Positions 5,684-12,326 of a stretch of DNA of 23,552 nt are shown in pieces. The stretch is from a virus: the IMG/VR virus record IMGVR_UViG_3300036826_000078, positions 1-23,552 of that record. One strand, written 5' to 3'. Position numbers and translations under genes: made by a program. Each line of letters opens with the position of its first letter. Positions within the stretch are counted from its first letter, which is position 1. A model generated the notes under the pieces. The model was not told the DNA's origin, did no database searches, and saw nothing but the letters and a program-made list of their open reading frames with translations.

Positions 5684-5952
5684 CCACGACACCGAAACCG
5701 GGAACGGCGGCGTGGCGGCGCTGGCAGCAGGCGATTGACGAGACGGACATGCAGCGCGGCGGGCCGGGCTGCAACGCGCGGCCGAACGTCGACCCGCATC
5801 GGCACCGCCACCCGCACCTGCGCGACCGCTGTCCGCAGAGCAAGTACCAAACCCACCGCATGATCGTCATGCGGGCCGGTGGGCAGGAGTTCGTCGCCTG
5901 CGAGTTCTGCCACCAGACCAGCGCGCAGATCCGCGCGCGGTTGCGAGGCTGA
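5680..5952 (+). CDS. Small His/Cys-rich hypothetical protein, 90 aa
   Basis: The ATG at 5680 overlaps the previous stop (ATGA). The product has a Trp-containing N-terminus, a histidine-rich stretch DPHRHRHPHLRDRCPQ at about 38-53, and a CEFC pair near residue 74 followed by HQTSAQIRARLRG. The CEFC pair together with an upstream Cys and the histidines suggests a metal-binding knuckle. The frame is open upstream, but that part overlaps other genes and is a shadow. Its position directly before the HNH endonuclease and its coupling to both neighbours support expression. Family unknown. Confidence 0.6.
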   Translation: MTTTPKPGTAAWRRWQQAIDETDMQRGGPGCNARPNVDPHRHRHPHLRDRCPQSKYQTHRMIVMRAGGQEFVACEFCHQTSAQIRARLRG

Positions 5953-6287
5953 TGCCGTGCGCACCCCCTCGACCTTGTCGGACGTGCGGGCGGATTCACT
6001 GCACCCAACACCCACCGGCCACCTCGAGCTGGGACGCGCAGCCACGGCCGCCACGCGTGCGCGGGCGCGCGCTGCAACGACGACGCGCGATCCTCTTCAC
6101 GCGCGAACCGTGGTGTCGGATCTGTCGCGACGCGGGTCGTTGGACGCTGGCGACGATCCGCGATCACATCGTGCCGCTCGCCGAAGGCGGAACCGATGAC
6201 GAAACCAACGAACAACCCCTCTGCCGCCGGTGCAGCGACCAGAAGACCGCCGAGGAAGCGCGACGCGGTCGCGATCGCACGCGTTGA
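5952..6287 (+). CDS. HNH endonuclease, 111 aa
   Basis: HNH endonucleases in this position of HK97-like phages help the terminase cut packaging DNA. The sequence shows CRTCG near residue 9, a basic helix (RALQRRRAILFTREP), CRIC, then the core IRDHIVPLAEGG, a downstream TNEQPLCRRC and QKT. The usual pattern is DHI.P...GG....N.Q.LC..CH..KT; here the position normally held by the last His is Ser (CSDQKT), which may weaken or alter metal binding. ATG at 5952 overlaps the previous stop. After the stop, 6288-6474 contains no firm gene, although one frame continues with HNH-tail-like basic sequence, so a small frameshift at the end is possible. Confidence 0.8.
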   Translation: MPCAPPRPCRTCGRIHCTQHPPATSSWDAQPRPPRVRGRALQRRRAILFTREPWCRICRDAGRWTLATIRDHIVPLAEGGTDDETNEQPLCRRCSDQKTAEEARRGRDRTR

Positions 6288-7263
6288 CGAAGCGGATCGA
6301 TCGCCGAAAAAGACTTCAGATCCAAACTGGCCAAAACGATCCGCGCGGCCGCGCGCCGCCGCCGCGGCGATCGCGTCGACGCCGGGTGGCCGGTCTCAAA
6401 ATCGCCAGGGCGCCCGGGCGCGGGAAACCATTTGGCGGCAATTTTCCCCAGCCGCGAAATTACGCAGGGGGGAGGTGTTGCCGCTCGCGGCGCTGACCCG
6501 CGACGCGCAGAATCCGCGGCGGCGCACCGATCGCGGCGCGCAGTTGATCGCGGACTCGCTGAAGGCCTTCGGGGCGGCGCGGTCCATCGTGATTGACGAG
6601 ACCAACACGATTCTTGCGGGCAACGGCGTCATCGACGCGGCCGCGCTGGCGGGCCTCGCGCGCGTGCAGGTGGTCGACGCCGCCGGCGACGCCGTGATCG
6701 CCGTGCGCCGCCGCAACCTGACGCCGGCGCAAAAGCGCGCGCTGACCATCGCCGACAACCGCACCAGCGAACTCGCGATCTGGGACGCCGACGCCGTGCG
6801 CGCGGCGCACCTCGAGGGCGTGGACCTCGCGCAGTTCTGGAGCGCGGTCGAACTCCACCAACTGATCGGCGTGCCGGACGCGAAAGCGGGATTGACCGAC
6901 CCGAACGCGGTGCCGCCGCTGCGATCGACCACGATCCAGCGCGGCGATCTCTTCGTCCTCGGCGATCATCGGCTCCTCTGCGGCGATAGCACGAAGACGG
7001 AGGATGTCGCGCGCCTCCTGGCCGGCCGAACGCCAACGCTGATGATCACCGATCCGCCGTACGGCGTGCAGTACGACCCGGCGTGGCGGGCGAGGGCCGG
7101 CCTCAACAAGAACCGCCAGAAGATGGGAGCCGTCGCCAACGATCAGCGGGCTGATTGGACGCCGGCGTGGCGCTTGTTCCCTGGTCACATCGCCTATGTG
7201 TGTGGCACTCCGGGTTGTTCTCGAGCGTCGTTCACGACTCGCTCGAGCAGGCCGAGTTCGTGA
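6196..7263 (+). pseudogene. ParB-like/DNA methyltransferase fusion, 5' part (frameshifted copy 1)
   Basis: This reading frame carries a ParB/Srx-like N-terminal domain (VLPLAALTRDAQNP, then SIVIDETNTILAGNGV and LTIADNRTSEL), followed by the first part of a beta-class DNA methylase: GDLFVLGDHRLLCGDS and the catalytic motif DPPYGV. After HIAYV at about 7200 the frame goes astray and stops at 7263; the matching remainder lies in another frame (7155-7667). A 2-base excess in a TG run explains it. The start is uncertain: ATG 6196 overlaps the HNH gene and adds an Ala/Arg-rich leader. GTG 6475 or TTG 6478 directly at an AGGGGGGAGG motif is the likelier beginning of the conserved part. The next gene is a paralogue. 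Confidence 0.75.
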
Positions 7264-7667
7264 TTCGCGCCGAGATCATCTGGGCCAAGGATCGGTTGGT
7301 GCTGGGCCGCGGCGACTACCACTGGCAGCACGAGGGCTGTTGGTATGCCGTGCGCGCAGGTCACGAAGGCAACCGCTCGCCCGATCGGACGCAGTCGACT
7401 CTCTGGCCGATTCCGGCGCGTGATGATGCCGGGCACGGCCACGGGACGCAGAAGCCGGTCGAGTGCATGGCGCGGCCGCTGCGCAACCATCTGAACATTC
7501 ACGCCCTCTATGACCCCTTCCTGGGATCAGGGACGTCGCTGATTGCGGCCGAGCAGTACCGCGTCGCGGGGTTGGCGATGGAGCTCGAGCCGCAGTACGT
7601 GCAGATGGCGATCGACCGCTGGGAGGCGTTCACCGGCGCGCGCGCGGAGAAAGTGAAGGCGGCATGA
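7155..7667 (+). pseudogene. DNA methyltransferase, 3' part (frameshifted copy 1)
   Basis: From about 7200 this frame reads WHSGLFSSVVHDSLEQAEF, continuing the methylase domain of the preceding frame, then TQKPVECMARPLRNH and the SAM-binding motif YDPFLGSGTSLIAAEQ, and ends in AIDRWEAFTGARAEKV. The order catalytic DPPY first, FxGxG later is the beta class of adenine-N6 or cytosine-N4 methylases. The bases 7155-7199 of this frame are a shadow. There is no credible start or ribosome site of its own, so the segment is translated only if ribosomes or polymerase shift, or if the frameshift is a sequencing error. Its stop overlaps the ATG of the intact paralogue. Confidence 0.75.
7197..7204 (+). repeat. 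(TG)4 run at the methyltransferase frameshift
   Basis: The sequence TATGTGTGTGGC has four TG units followed by G. With one TG fewer the two halves of the methyltransferase join in one frame as ...HIAYVWHSGLF.... The run is short for a classical phase-variable tract. Confidence 0.6.
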
Positions 7668-9109
7668 AACCCGCCCGGGCGCGAACGCCGACGCCGCCGG
7701 CCGGCACGCTGGCGCTCAGCGACCTGCAGGCCGATCCGCACAATCGCCGTACGCACAACCCGCGCAACCTCGGCATGGTGCGAGAAGCCCTGCAAAAAGT
7801 CGGGGCCGCGCGGTCGATCGTGATCGATGAACACAACGTCGTCCTCGCCGGCAACGGCGTGCACGCGGCCGCCGCCGACGCCGGCATTCACACCGTCCGC
7901 GTCATCGACGCCGCCGGCGACGAACTGATCGCGGTGCGCCGCGCCGGCCTGACCGACGAGCAAAAGCGCGCGCTCGCGCTGTACGACAACCGATCGGGCG
8001 AACTCTCGACGTGGAACCTCGAGCAGCTCGCCGCCGACCTGCAGGGCGGCCTCGATCTCAAGCCGTTCTTTTTCGACAAAGAACTGGCCGCGATGATGCG
8101 CGCGACCCACAAGCCCGGGCTGACCGATCCCGACGCGCTGCCGGCGCTGCGCGCGACGACGATCAAGCCGGGCGACCTCTTCGCGCTCGGCGGTCATCGC
8201 GTGCTCTGCGGCGACAGTGCGTCCGCCGCCGACGTCGACCGCCTCACCCGCGACGCGCCACGGGCCGATGGGCTGTTCACCTCGCCGCCCTACAACGTCG
8301 GCGTGAAGTACGACACGCACGACGACTCGCCGCTGGCGCTGGCCGAGTACTTCGGCTGGCTCGAGGGGCTGGTGCGCGCCTGGGCGGCGCACCTGGCCAG
8401 GGGGCGCGCGTTCGTGTGGAACGTCGGGGTCAGTCCGAAAACCGCGCCGCACCGCCACGTGCTCATGCTCGAGGCCTGCGGGCTGACGTTCCTGCGTCAG
8501 TTCGTCTGGCACAAAGTCGGCGTGCCGGTGCCGACCTTCCACGCGACGCGGGTCAACCCGCGCCTGCGCAGTCTGACCTCGAACTACACGCATGAGATGC
8601 TGTTCGTCATGGGCACGAGCGACGAGCTCGCCGTGGGCGCGTCGCAGCCGGCGCACGATCACGCGCTCGAGCATGACGTGTTCTCGATGAGCCAGGCGCA
8701 GGCGACGGTCGATCTGCCGGCCGGCGAGCAGCGGACCGGCGTGCAGTCGAACCTCACGCGGCGATCGATGAAGGCGCATCCGGCGGCGTTCCCGGTCGCG
8801 TTGCCGCTCGCCTTCTTTCAGCACTACCTTGGCGCCGGCGAACTCGTGCTCGAGCCGTTCGGCGGATCGGGCAGCACGATCATCGCCGCCGAACAACACG
8901 GCGCGCGCTGCTTTGCGATGGAGATCGCGCCGACCTACTGCCAGCTGGCGATTGACCGCTGGGAAGCGTTCACCGGCCAGAAGGCGACACCGATCGCCAC
9001 ACCGTCGACGAGATCGAAGAAGGGAGCGCGCCGCGATGTATGCGCGGTCGCAAGCCAAAACCGACCGACCAGAAACGGCTCGAAGGGAACCCGGGCAAAC
9101 GCCGGCTGA
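7664..9109 (+). CDS. ParB-like/DNA methyltransferase fusion protein (intact copy 2)
   Basis: This 481-residue protein is a paralogue of the broken gene before it. Shared segments include GAARSIVIDE, VLAGNGV, VRVIDAAGDELIAVRR and, at the end, AIDRWEAFTG. An N-terminal ParB/Srx-like domain (starting ALSDLQADPHNRRTH) leads into a methylase with catalytic TSPPYNVGVKY (Ser207-Pro-Pro-Tyr) and SAM-binding LEPFGGSGSTIIAAEQ (from about 396). The catalytic motif SPPY differs from DPPY in copy 1, so the two may modify different bases or sites; SPPY is common in cytosine-N4 enzymes, DPPY in adenine-N6 ones. The last 40 residues or so are basic and overlap the terminase small subunit gene out of frame by 70 bp. 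ATG 7664 overlaps the previous stop. Confidence 0.88.
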   Translation: MKPARARTPTPPAGTLALSDLQADPHNRRTHNPRNLGMVREALQKVGAARSIVIDEHNVVLAGNGVHAAAADAGIHTVRVIDAAGDELIAVRRAGLTDEQKRALALYDNRSGELSTWNLEQLAADLQGGLDLKPFFFDKELAAMMRATHKPGLTDPDALPALRATTIKPGDLFALGGHRVLCGDSASAADVDRLTRDAPRADGLFTSPPYNVGVKYDTHDDSPLALAEYFGWLEGLVRAWAAHLARGRAFVWNVGVSPKTAPHRHVLMLEACGLTFLRQFVWHKVGVPVPTFHATRVNPRLRSLTSNYTHEMLFVMGTSDELAVGASQPAHDHALEHDVFSMSQAQATVDLPAGEQRTGVQSNLTRRSMKAHPAAFPVALPLAFFQHYLGAGELVLEPFGGSGSTIIAAEQHGARCFAMEIAPTYCQLAIDRWEAFTGQKATPIATPSTRSKKGARRDVCAVASQNRPTRNGSKGTRANAG

Positions 9110-9558
9110 ATCGGGACGAACCGAAACCGCCGCCGCCGTCCGAGGCCTTCGACCAGCCGCCGCCCGAACTCGAGAACGACGCGATCGCGGCCGCGGAGTG
9201 GCGGCGCCTGGCGCCCATGCTGCGCGTCGCGCGGCAGGTCACCGAAGCCGATCGGACGGCGCTCGTCGCGCTCTGCCTGGAGTGGAGTCGGTACCTCGAC
9301 GCGATCGCCCGCGTGAAAGCGTCGGGCATGGTGGTGCAGGCGCCGAGCGGGTACCCGATGCAGAATCCCTATCTCGCGATCGCGACGAAGGCACTGGCCG
9401 GCTGCCAGAAACTCTGGCCGGAGCTCGGCCTGACGCCCTCGAGCCGGTCGCGCGTGACCGCCGCCGGCCCACTGCCCGCCGCCGGCGAAACCGAGACGAC
9501 GCTGGCGCGCCTGCAGCGCCAGGCCTCGGAACTGCGGCGGCCGATCCCGGTGAAGTGA
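9040..9558 (+). CDS. terS: Terminase small subunit, P27 family
   Basis: The small terminase recognises phage DNA and starts packaging with the large subunit. The start MRGRKPKPTDQKRLEGNPGK is the hallmark of the P27-type family. It is followed by a Pro-rich linker (KPPPPSEAF), helices WRRLAPMLRVARQVTEAD and TALVALCLEWSRYL, and the conserved MVVQAPSGYPMQNPYLAIA. Length 172 is normal. Two ATGs lie close together (9036, 9040); 9040 gives the family's N-terminus, with AAGGGAG about 14 bp upstream. The 3' end overlaps a further ATG at 9558. The large subunit follows one gene later, with a small methyltransferase between them. Confidence 0.9.
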   Translation: MRGRKPKPTDQKRLEGNPGKRRLNRDEPKPPPPSEAFDQPPPELENDAIAAAEWRRLAPMLRVARQVTEADRTALVALCLEWSRYLDAIARVKASGMVVQAPSGYPMQNPYLAIATKALAGCQKLWPELGLTPSSRSRVTAAGPLPAAGETETTLARLQRQASELRRPIPVK

Positions 9559-9597
9559 TGATCCGACTCTGCGCGCGGTGTGGGTGGCCTGCGAATC

Positions 9598-10158
9598 ATG
9601 CCGCGCGTTCCCGTTGACGTGCTGTGGTGCGGCAACGCCCGCCAGGGGCGATCGAACGGCTGGAAGTTTCCGCCGGCGGTCGATCGGCACCTGCGCCAGC
9701 TCACCGAGGGCAAGCGCGTCCTGCAGTTGTTCGGCGGGCTGTCGCGGTGGGGCGTGCGGCTCGACATCGACTCGACCACGCGGCCGCACGTGCTCGGCGA
9801 TGCCTGGCTGCCGCCGTTTCGCCAGGACGCGTTCGACGTGGTGATCCTCGACCCGCCGTACCTGGGCATCAACCAGCAGATGAAGAACGCGCTGATCCGC
9901 GGCGCCGCCTACTGCGCGCGCGAGCGGCTGATCTGGTTTCACACGATGTGGATCGCCAGCGATTCGGCGTGCGTGCTCGAGCGCGCCTGGCTGGTGCGCG
10001 TTGGCGACTCGTGCGCCTGTCGCTGCCTGCAGGTGTTCCGCACGCCGGCGCAGAAGACGGCGCCGCGGCTACATTTCACGCGCGGCCCGGCGATTCGGTA
10101 CAACCGCTGGCTCGCCGGCAATCAGCGGTTGCCGTTTCCGCCCGAGGTGCGCGCGTGA
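9598..10158 (+). CDS. Small SAM-dependent (DPPY) DNA methyltransferase-like protein, 186 aa
   Basis: The product contains a Rossmann-type motif I variant (VLQLFGGLSRWGVRLDID, from residue 41), an acidic turn GDAWLPPF, the catalytic-like ILDPPYLG (Asp85-Pro-Pro-Tyr) and aromatic strands after it (LIWFHTMW). It lacks the ParB-like domain of the other two methylases and any clear target-recognition region, so it is a minimal or specialised enzyme. ATG 9598 is preferred because MPRVPVDVLWCGNARQG begins the conserved part; a GTG at 9580 would add six residues. It sits between the terminase genes and its stop overlaps the large terminase start (GTGA). Substrate unknown. Confidence 0.75.
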   Translation: MPRVPVDVLWCGNARQGRSNGWKFPPAVDRHLRQLTEGKRVLQLFGGLSRWGVRLDIDSTTRPHVLGDAWLPPFRQDAFDVVILDPPYLGINQQMKNALIRGAAYCARERLIWFHTMWIASDSACVLERAWLVRVGDSCACRCLQVFRTPAQKTAPRLHFTRGPAIRYNRWLAGNQRLPFPPEVRA

Positions 10159-11831
10159 CGTTCCGCCATCGCGTCGATCGGTACGCACTCGCCGTCGACA
10201 GTGGGCGGATCGTCGCCGGCCCGTACGTGCGCCTTGCCTGCGCACGGCATCTCGCGGATCGGCAGCGCGCGGCGCGCAAGAGCGGCCACCCGCGCGGGTT
10301 CTTTTTCTACGAGGCCGCCGCGAATCACATCATCACGTTCTTCGAGCAGCTGCTGCGCCTGCCCGACACGCTCGACGCCGACGGCGAGCCGATCCCGTTC
10401 GACCTGACGCCGGCGAACACGTTCATCGTCGGATCGCTCTTCGGTTGGAAAATGCCCGACGGCTATCGCCGCTTCCGCGAGGCGTACGTGGAGGAGGGCA
10501 AAGGCAACAGTAAGACGCCGCTCGCCGCCGGCATCGGCCTCTACGGCCTGACGATGGACGGCGAACAGGCGGCGGAAATCTACAGCGTGGCCTCGAACAT
10601 CGACCAGGCGCGGATCTGCTGGCTCGACGCCGATCGCATGGTCGAGGCCTCGCCCGATCTGTCCGAGCTGATCAAACGGGGCAAGGACAACCTCGCCTGT
10701 CCGGCGACCTTCTCGTGGTTCCGCCCGCTCTCGAAGGACAAGCGCAGCAAGTCGGGCCCGCGCCCGCACATGGTCATCTTCGACGAGGAGCACGAATACG
10801 CGGACGCCGTCGTCGTCAACAAGATGCGCGCCGGCACGAAGCGCCGGCGGCAGCCGCTCTCGCTCGGCATCACCAACGCCGGATTCGATCGGACGTCGAT
10901 CTGCTGGCAGCACCACGAGCACGCGCGGAAAATGCTCGAGGGCCTGGTCGAGGACGATCGCCTGTTCGCGTACGTGTGCGCGCTGGACGAGGGCGACGAT
11001 CCGCTGACCGATCGCGCGTGCCACGTCAAAGCGAATCCGAACCTCGGCATCGTGATTCAGCAGGAGTACCTCGATCGCCAGGTCACCAACGCGCGCCACA
11101 TTCCGAGCGAGACCAACACGGTGCTGCGCCTCAACTTCTGCGTCTGGACGCAGGCGCACGTCTCGGCCTGGGAGATGGCGAAGTGGCGGCAGTGCGCGAC
11201 GTTGACCTGGACGCCGGAAGATCTGATCGCGGCGCGCTGCTACGGCGGGCTCGACCTCGGCCAGACCGACGACTTCGCGGCCTGGGCGCGCCTCTGGGAG
11301 CTGCCCGAGTACTGCGTGGTCGCGATGCGGTTCTGGCTGCCGCGGATCGCCTTGACGAAGTATCCCGATCGGCCGTACGCCGAGTGGGAGCGCGCCGGCC
11401 TGCTGACCGTGACCGAGGGCGACACCACCGATCTCGACCTGATCGAGGAGACGATCGAGGCGGACGCGCGCGAGGACGGCGTGCTCGAGATCGCATACGA
11501 CAAACGCTTCGCGCAGCAGCTCGCGCTGCACCTGCAGGGCGCCGGCCTCACGATGGTCGACACGCCGCAGGGCTTCTATTTGAACGAGGCGATCAAGTCG
11601 ACGCAAAAACTGATCGCCGACGTCGCGCTGGCGCACGGCAACAACCTGATCCTGTCGTGGATGATGGACAACAGCGTCGTGCGCAGTGGCCGCAACAAAG
11701 AGATCCGGCTCGACAAGAACGCGTCGAAAGACAAGATCGACGGCGCGGTGGCGCTCGTCATGGCGAACGCGCGACGGATCGCGCAGCTGCCCGAGCAACC
11801 CGCCGAGGATCCGGATCTGGTCATCGCGTAG
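10155..11831 (+). CDS. terL: Terminase large subunit (ATPase and nuclease), HK97-like
   Basis: The large terminase powers DNA translocation into the prohead and cuts concatemers. The 558-residue product shows a Walker A-like EEGKGNSKTPLAAG (about 113-126), Walker B MVIFDEEHEY (206-215), a coupling region with LSLGITNAGFD, and a C-terminal RNase H-like nuclease with GGLDLGQTDDFAAW (first Asp at about 364) and a distal KNASKDKIDGAVALVMA. The start is GTG 10155, overlapping the methyltransferase stop. The frame is open further upstream, but that is a shadow. Order and length fit the family. It is the anchor for reading this block as a siphovirus packaging module. Confidence 0.93.
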   Translation: MTFRHRVDRYALAVDSGRIVAGPYVRLACARHLADRQRAARKSGHPRGFFFYEAAANHIITFFEQLLRLPDTLDADGEPIPFDLTPANTFIVGSLFGWKMPDGYRRFREAYVEEGKGNSKTPLAAGIGLYGLTMDGEQAAEIYSVASNIDQARICWLDADRMVEASPDLSELIKRGKDNLACPATFSWFRPLSKDKRSKSGPRPHMVIFDEEHEYADAVVVNKMRAGTKRRRQPLSLGITNAGFDRTSICWQHHEHARKMLEGLVEDDRLFAYVCALDEGDDPLTDRACHVKANPNLGIVIQQEYLDRQVTNARHIPSETNTVLRLNFCVWTQAHVSAWEMAKWRQCATLTWTPEDLIAARCYGGLDLGQTDDFAAWARLWELPEYCVVAMRFWLPRIALTKYPDRPYAEWERAGLLTVTEGDTTDLDLIEETIEADAREDGVLEIAYDKRFAQQLALHLQGAGLTMVDTPQGFYLNEAIKSTQKLIADVALAHGNNLILSWMMDNSVVRSGRNKEIRLDKNASKDKIDGAVALVMANARRIAQLPEQPAEDPDLVIA

Positions 11832-11844
11832 GGAGGGTGCGCCC

Positions 11845-12036
11845 ATGGGAGATCCTCGCCGGCCCGGCCGTCCGCCGTTGGCGCCTGGACAGCACCCGGC
11901 GCGCGTGCAAGTGCGGGTCACACCCGCCGACTACGATCGCGCCTATCAGCGGGCCCAGCGCGAGGGCATTAGCGTCGCGGAACTCCTGCGCCGGGGCCTG
12001 TCGCGCGAGTTGACCGACGACGCTGCGGACGAATAA
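11845..12036 (+). CDS. Ribbon-helix-helix (CopG/Arc-like) protein, 63 aa
   Basis: ATG 11845 is preceded by GGGAGGG at 11831-11837. The product starts with a Gly/Pro/Arg-rich leader (GDPRRPGRPPLAPGQ), then HPARVQVRVTPADYDRA and REGISVAELLRRGLSREL, the strand-helix-helix pattern of small DNA-binding regulators, and an acidic end. Short proteins of this type are common next to terminase genes and may regulate late transcription; the target is unknown. The following 50 bp hold a small hairpin and no gene. Confidence 0.65.
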   Translation: MGDPRRPGRPPLAPGQHPARVQVRVTPADYDRAYQRAQREGISVAELLRRGLSRELTDDAADE

Positions 12037-12058
12037 CCGACACCGAAAATTCCCTCGG

Positions 12059-12072
12059 CGGGCGTTTGCCCG
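12059..12072. promoter_or_regulatory. Short GC hairpin between the RHH gene and the next gene
   Basis: CGGGC-GTTT-GCCCG forms a perfect 5-bp stem with a 4-nt loop 22 bp after the stop of the ribbon-helix-helix gene and 14 bp before the next ATG at 12087. It is not followed by a T-run, so it is weak as a terminator. It may slow transcription or cover a binding site. Confidence 0.35.
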
Positions 12073-12086
12073 ACACTGACGGGCAC

Positions 12087-12326
12087 ATGAGGTGGTGGCG
12101 CGCGCTGATGTGGTGGCGACCGCCCTGCCTCCTGCGGACCGTGGTGATCAGTCTGAAAGACGATCCGGGCGTCGGCTTGCACGGTGTGCTGTGGCGCACG
12201 CGCGGGCCGTGGCTCGTGCTGCGCCAGCCGTCGACGCTCTCGGCGGACGGCCAGAAGACGGCGATCGCCGGCGCCGAGGCCCTCGTGCATCGCTCCAACG
12301 TCGCGTTTCTCGTGGTGGAGTCCTGA
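12087..12326 (+). CDS. Conserved phage protein between terminase and portal, 79 aa
   Basis: ATG at 12087 yields MRWWRALMWWRPPCLLRTVV..., with a Trp-rich hydrophobic N-terminus, then a beta-rich body (VVISLKDDPGVGLHGVLW, GPWLVLRQPSTL) and the ending SNVAFLVVES. The pattern of a short strand, GVLW, GPxLVLR and NVAFxxV is shared by small proteins found at this place in many siphophages. Its function is unknown; the location suggests a structural or assembly role. A TTG at 12066 would add seven residues but overlaps the hairpin. The stop shares bases with the portal start (TGATG). Confidence 0.6.
   Translation: MRWWRALMWWRPPCLLRTVVISLKDDPGVGLHGVLWRTRGPWLVLRQPSTLSADGQKTAIAGAEALVHRSNVAFLVVES

Noticed and set aside
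6230-6496. Frame reading as a basic tail after the HNH core
   Set aside because: It might be the shifted end of the HNH gene, but there is no motif to prove it and the composition is generic Arg/Pro-rich; only mentioned with the HNH entry.
7508-9058. Long open frame on the minus strand, 516 codons
   Set aside because: It lies opposite the intact methyltransferase and is Arg/Val/Ala-rich without motifs; long antisense frames are common in high-GC coding DNA.
9558-9617. 19-codon frame MIRLCARCGWPANHAARSR after the small terminase
   Set aside because: It starts in the terminase stop and has a CxxC, but it is very short, has no separate ribosome site and overlaps the methyltransferase start. 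A real micro-gene is possible but not supported.
10122-11921. Minus-strand frame of 599 codons opposite the large terminase
   Set aside because: Shadow of the terminase gene; no domain or start signal seen, while the + strand has clear Walker and nuclease motifs.
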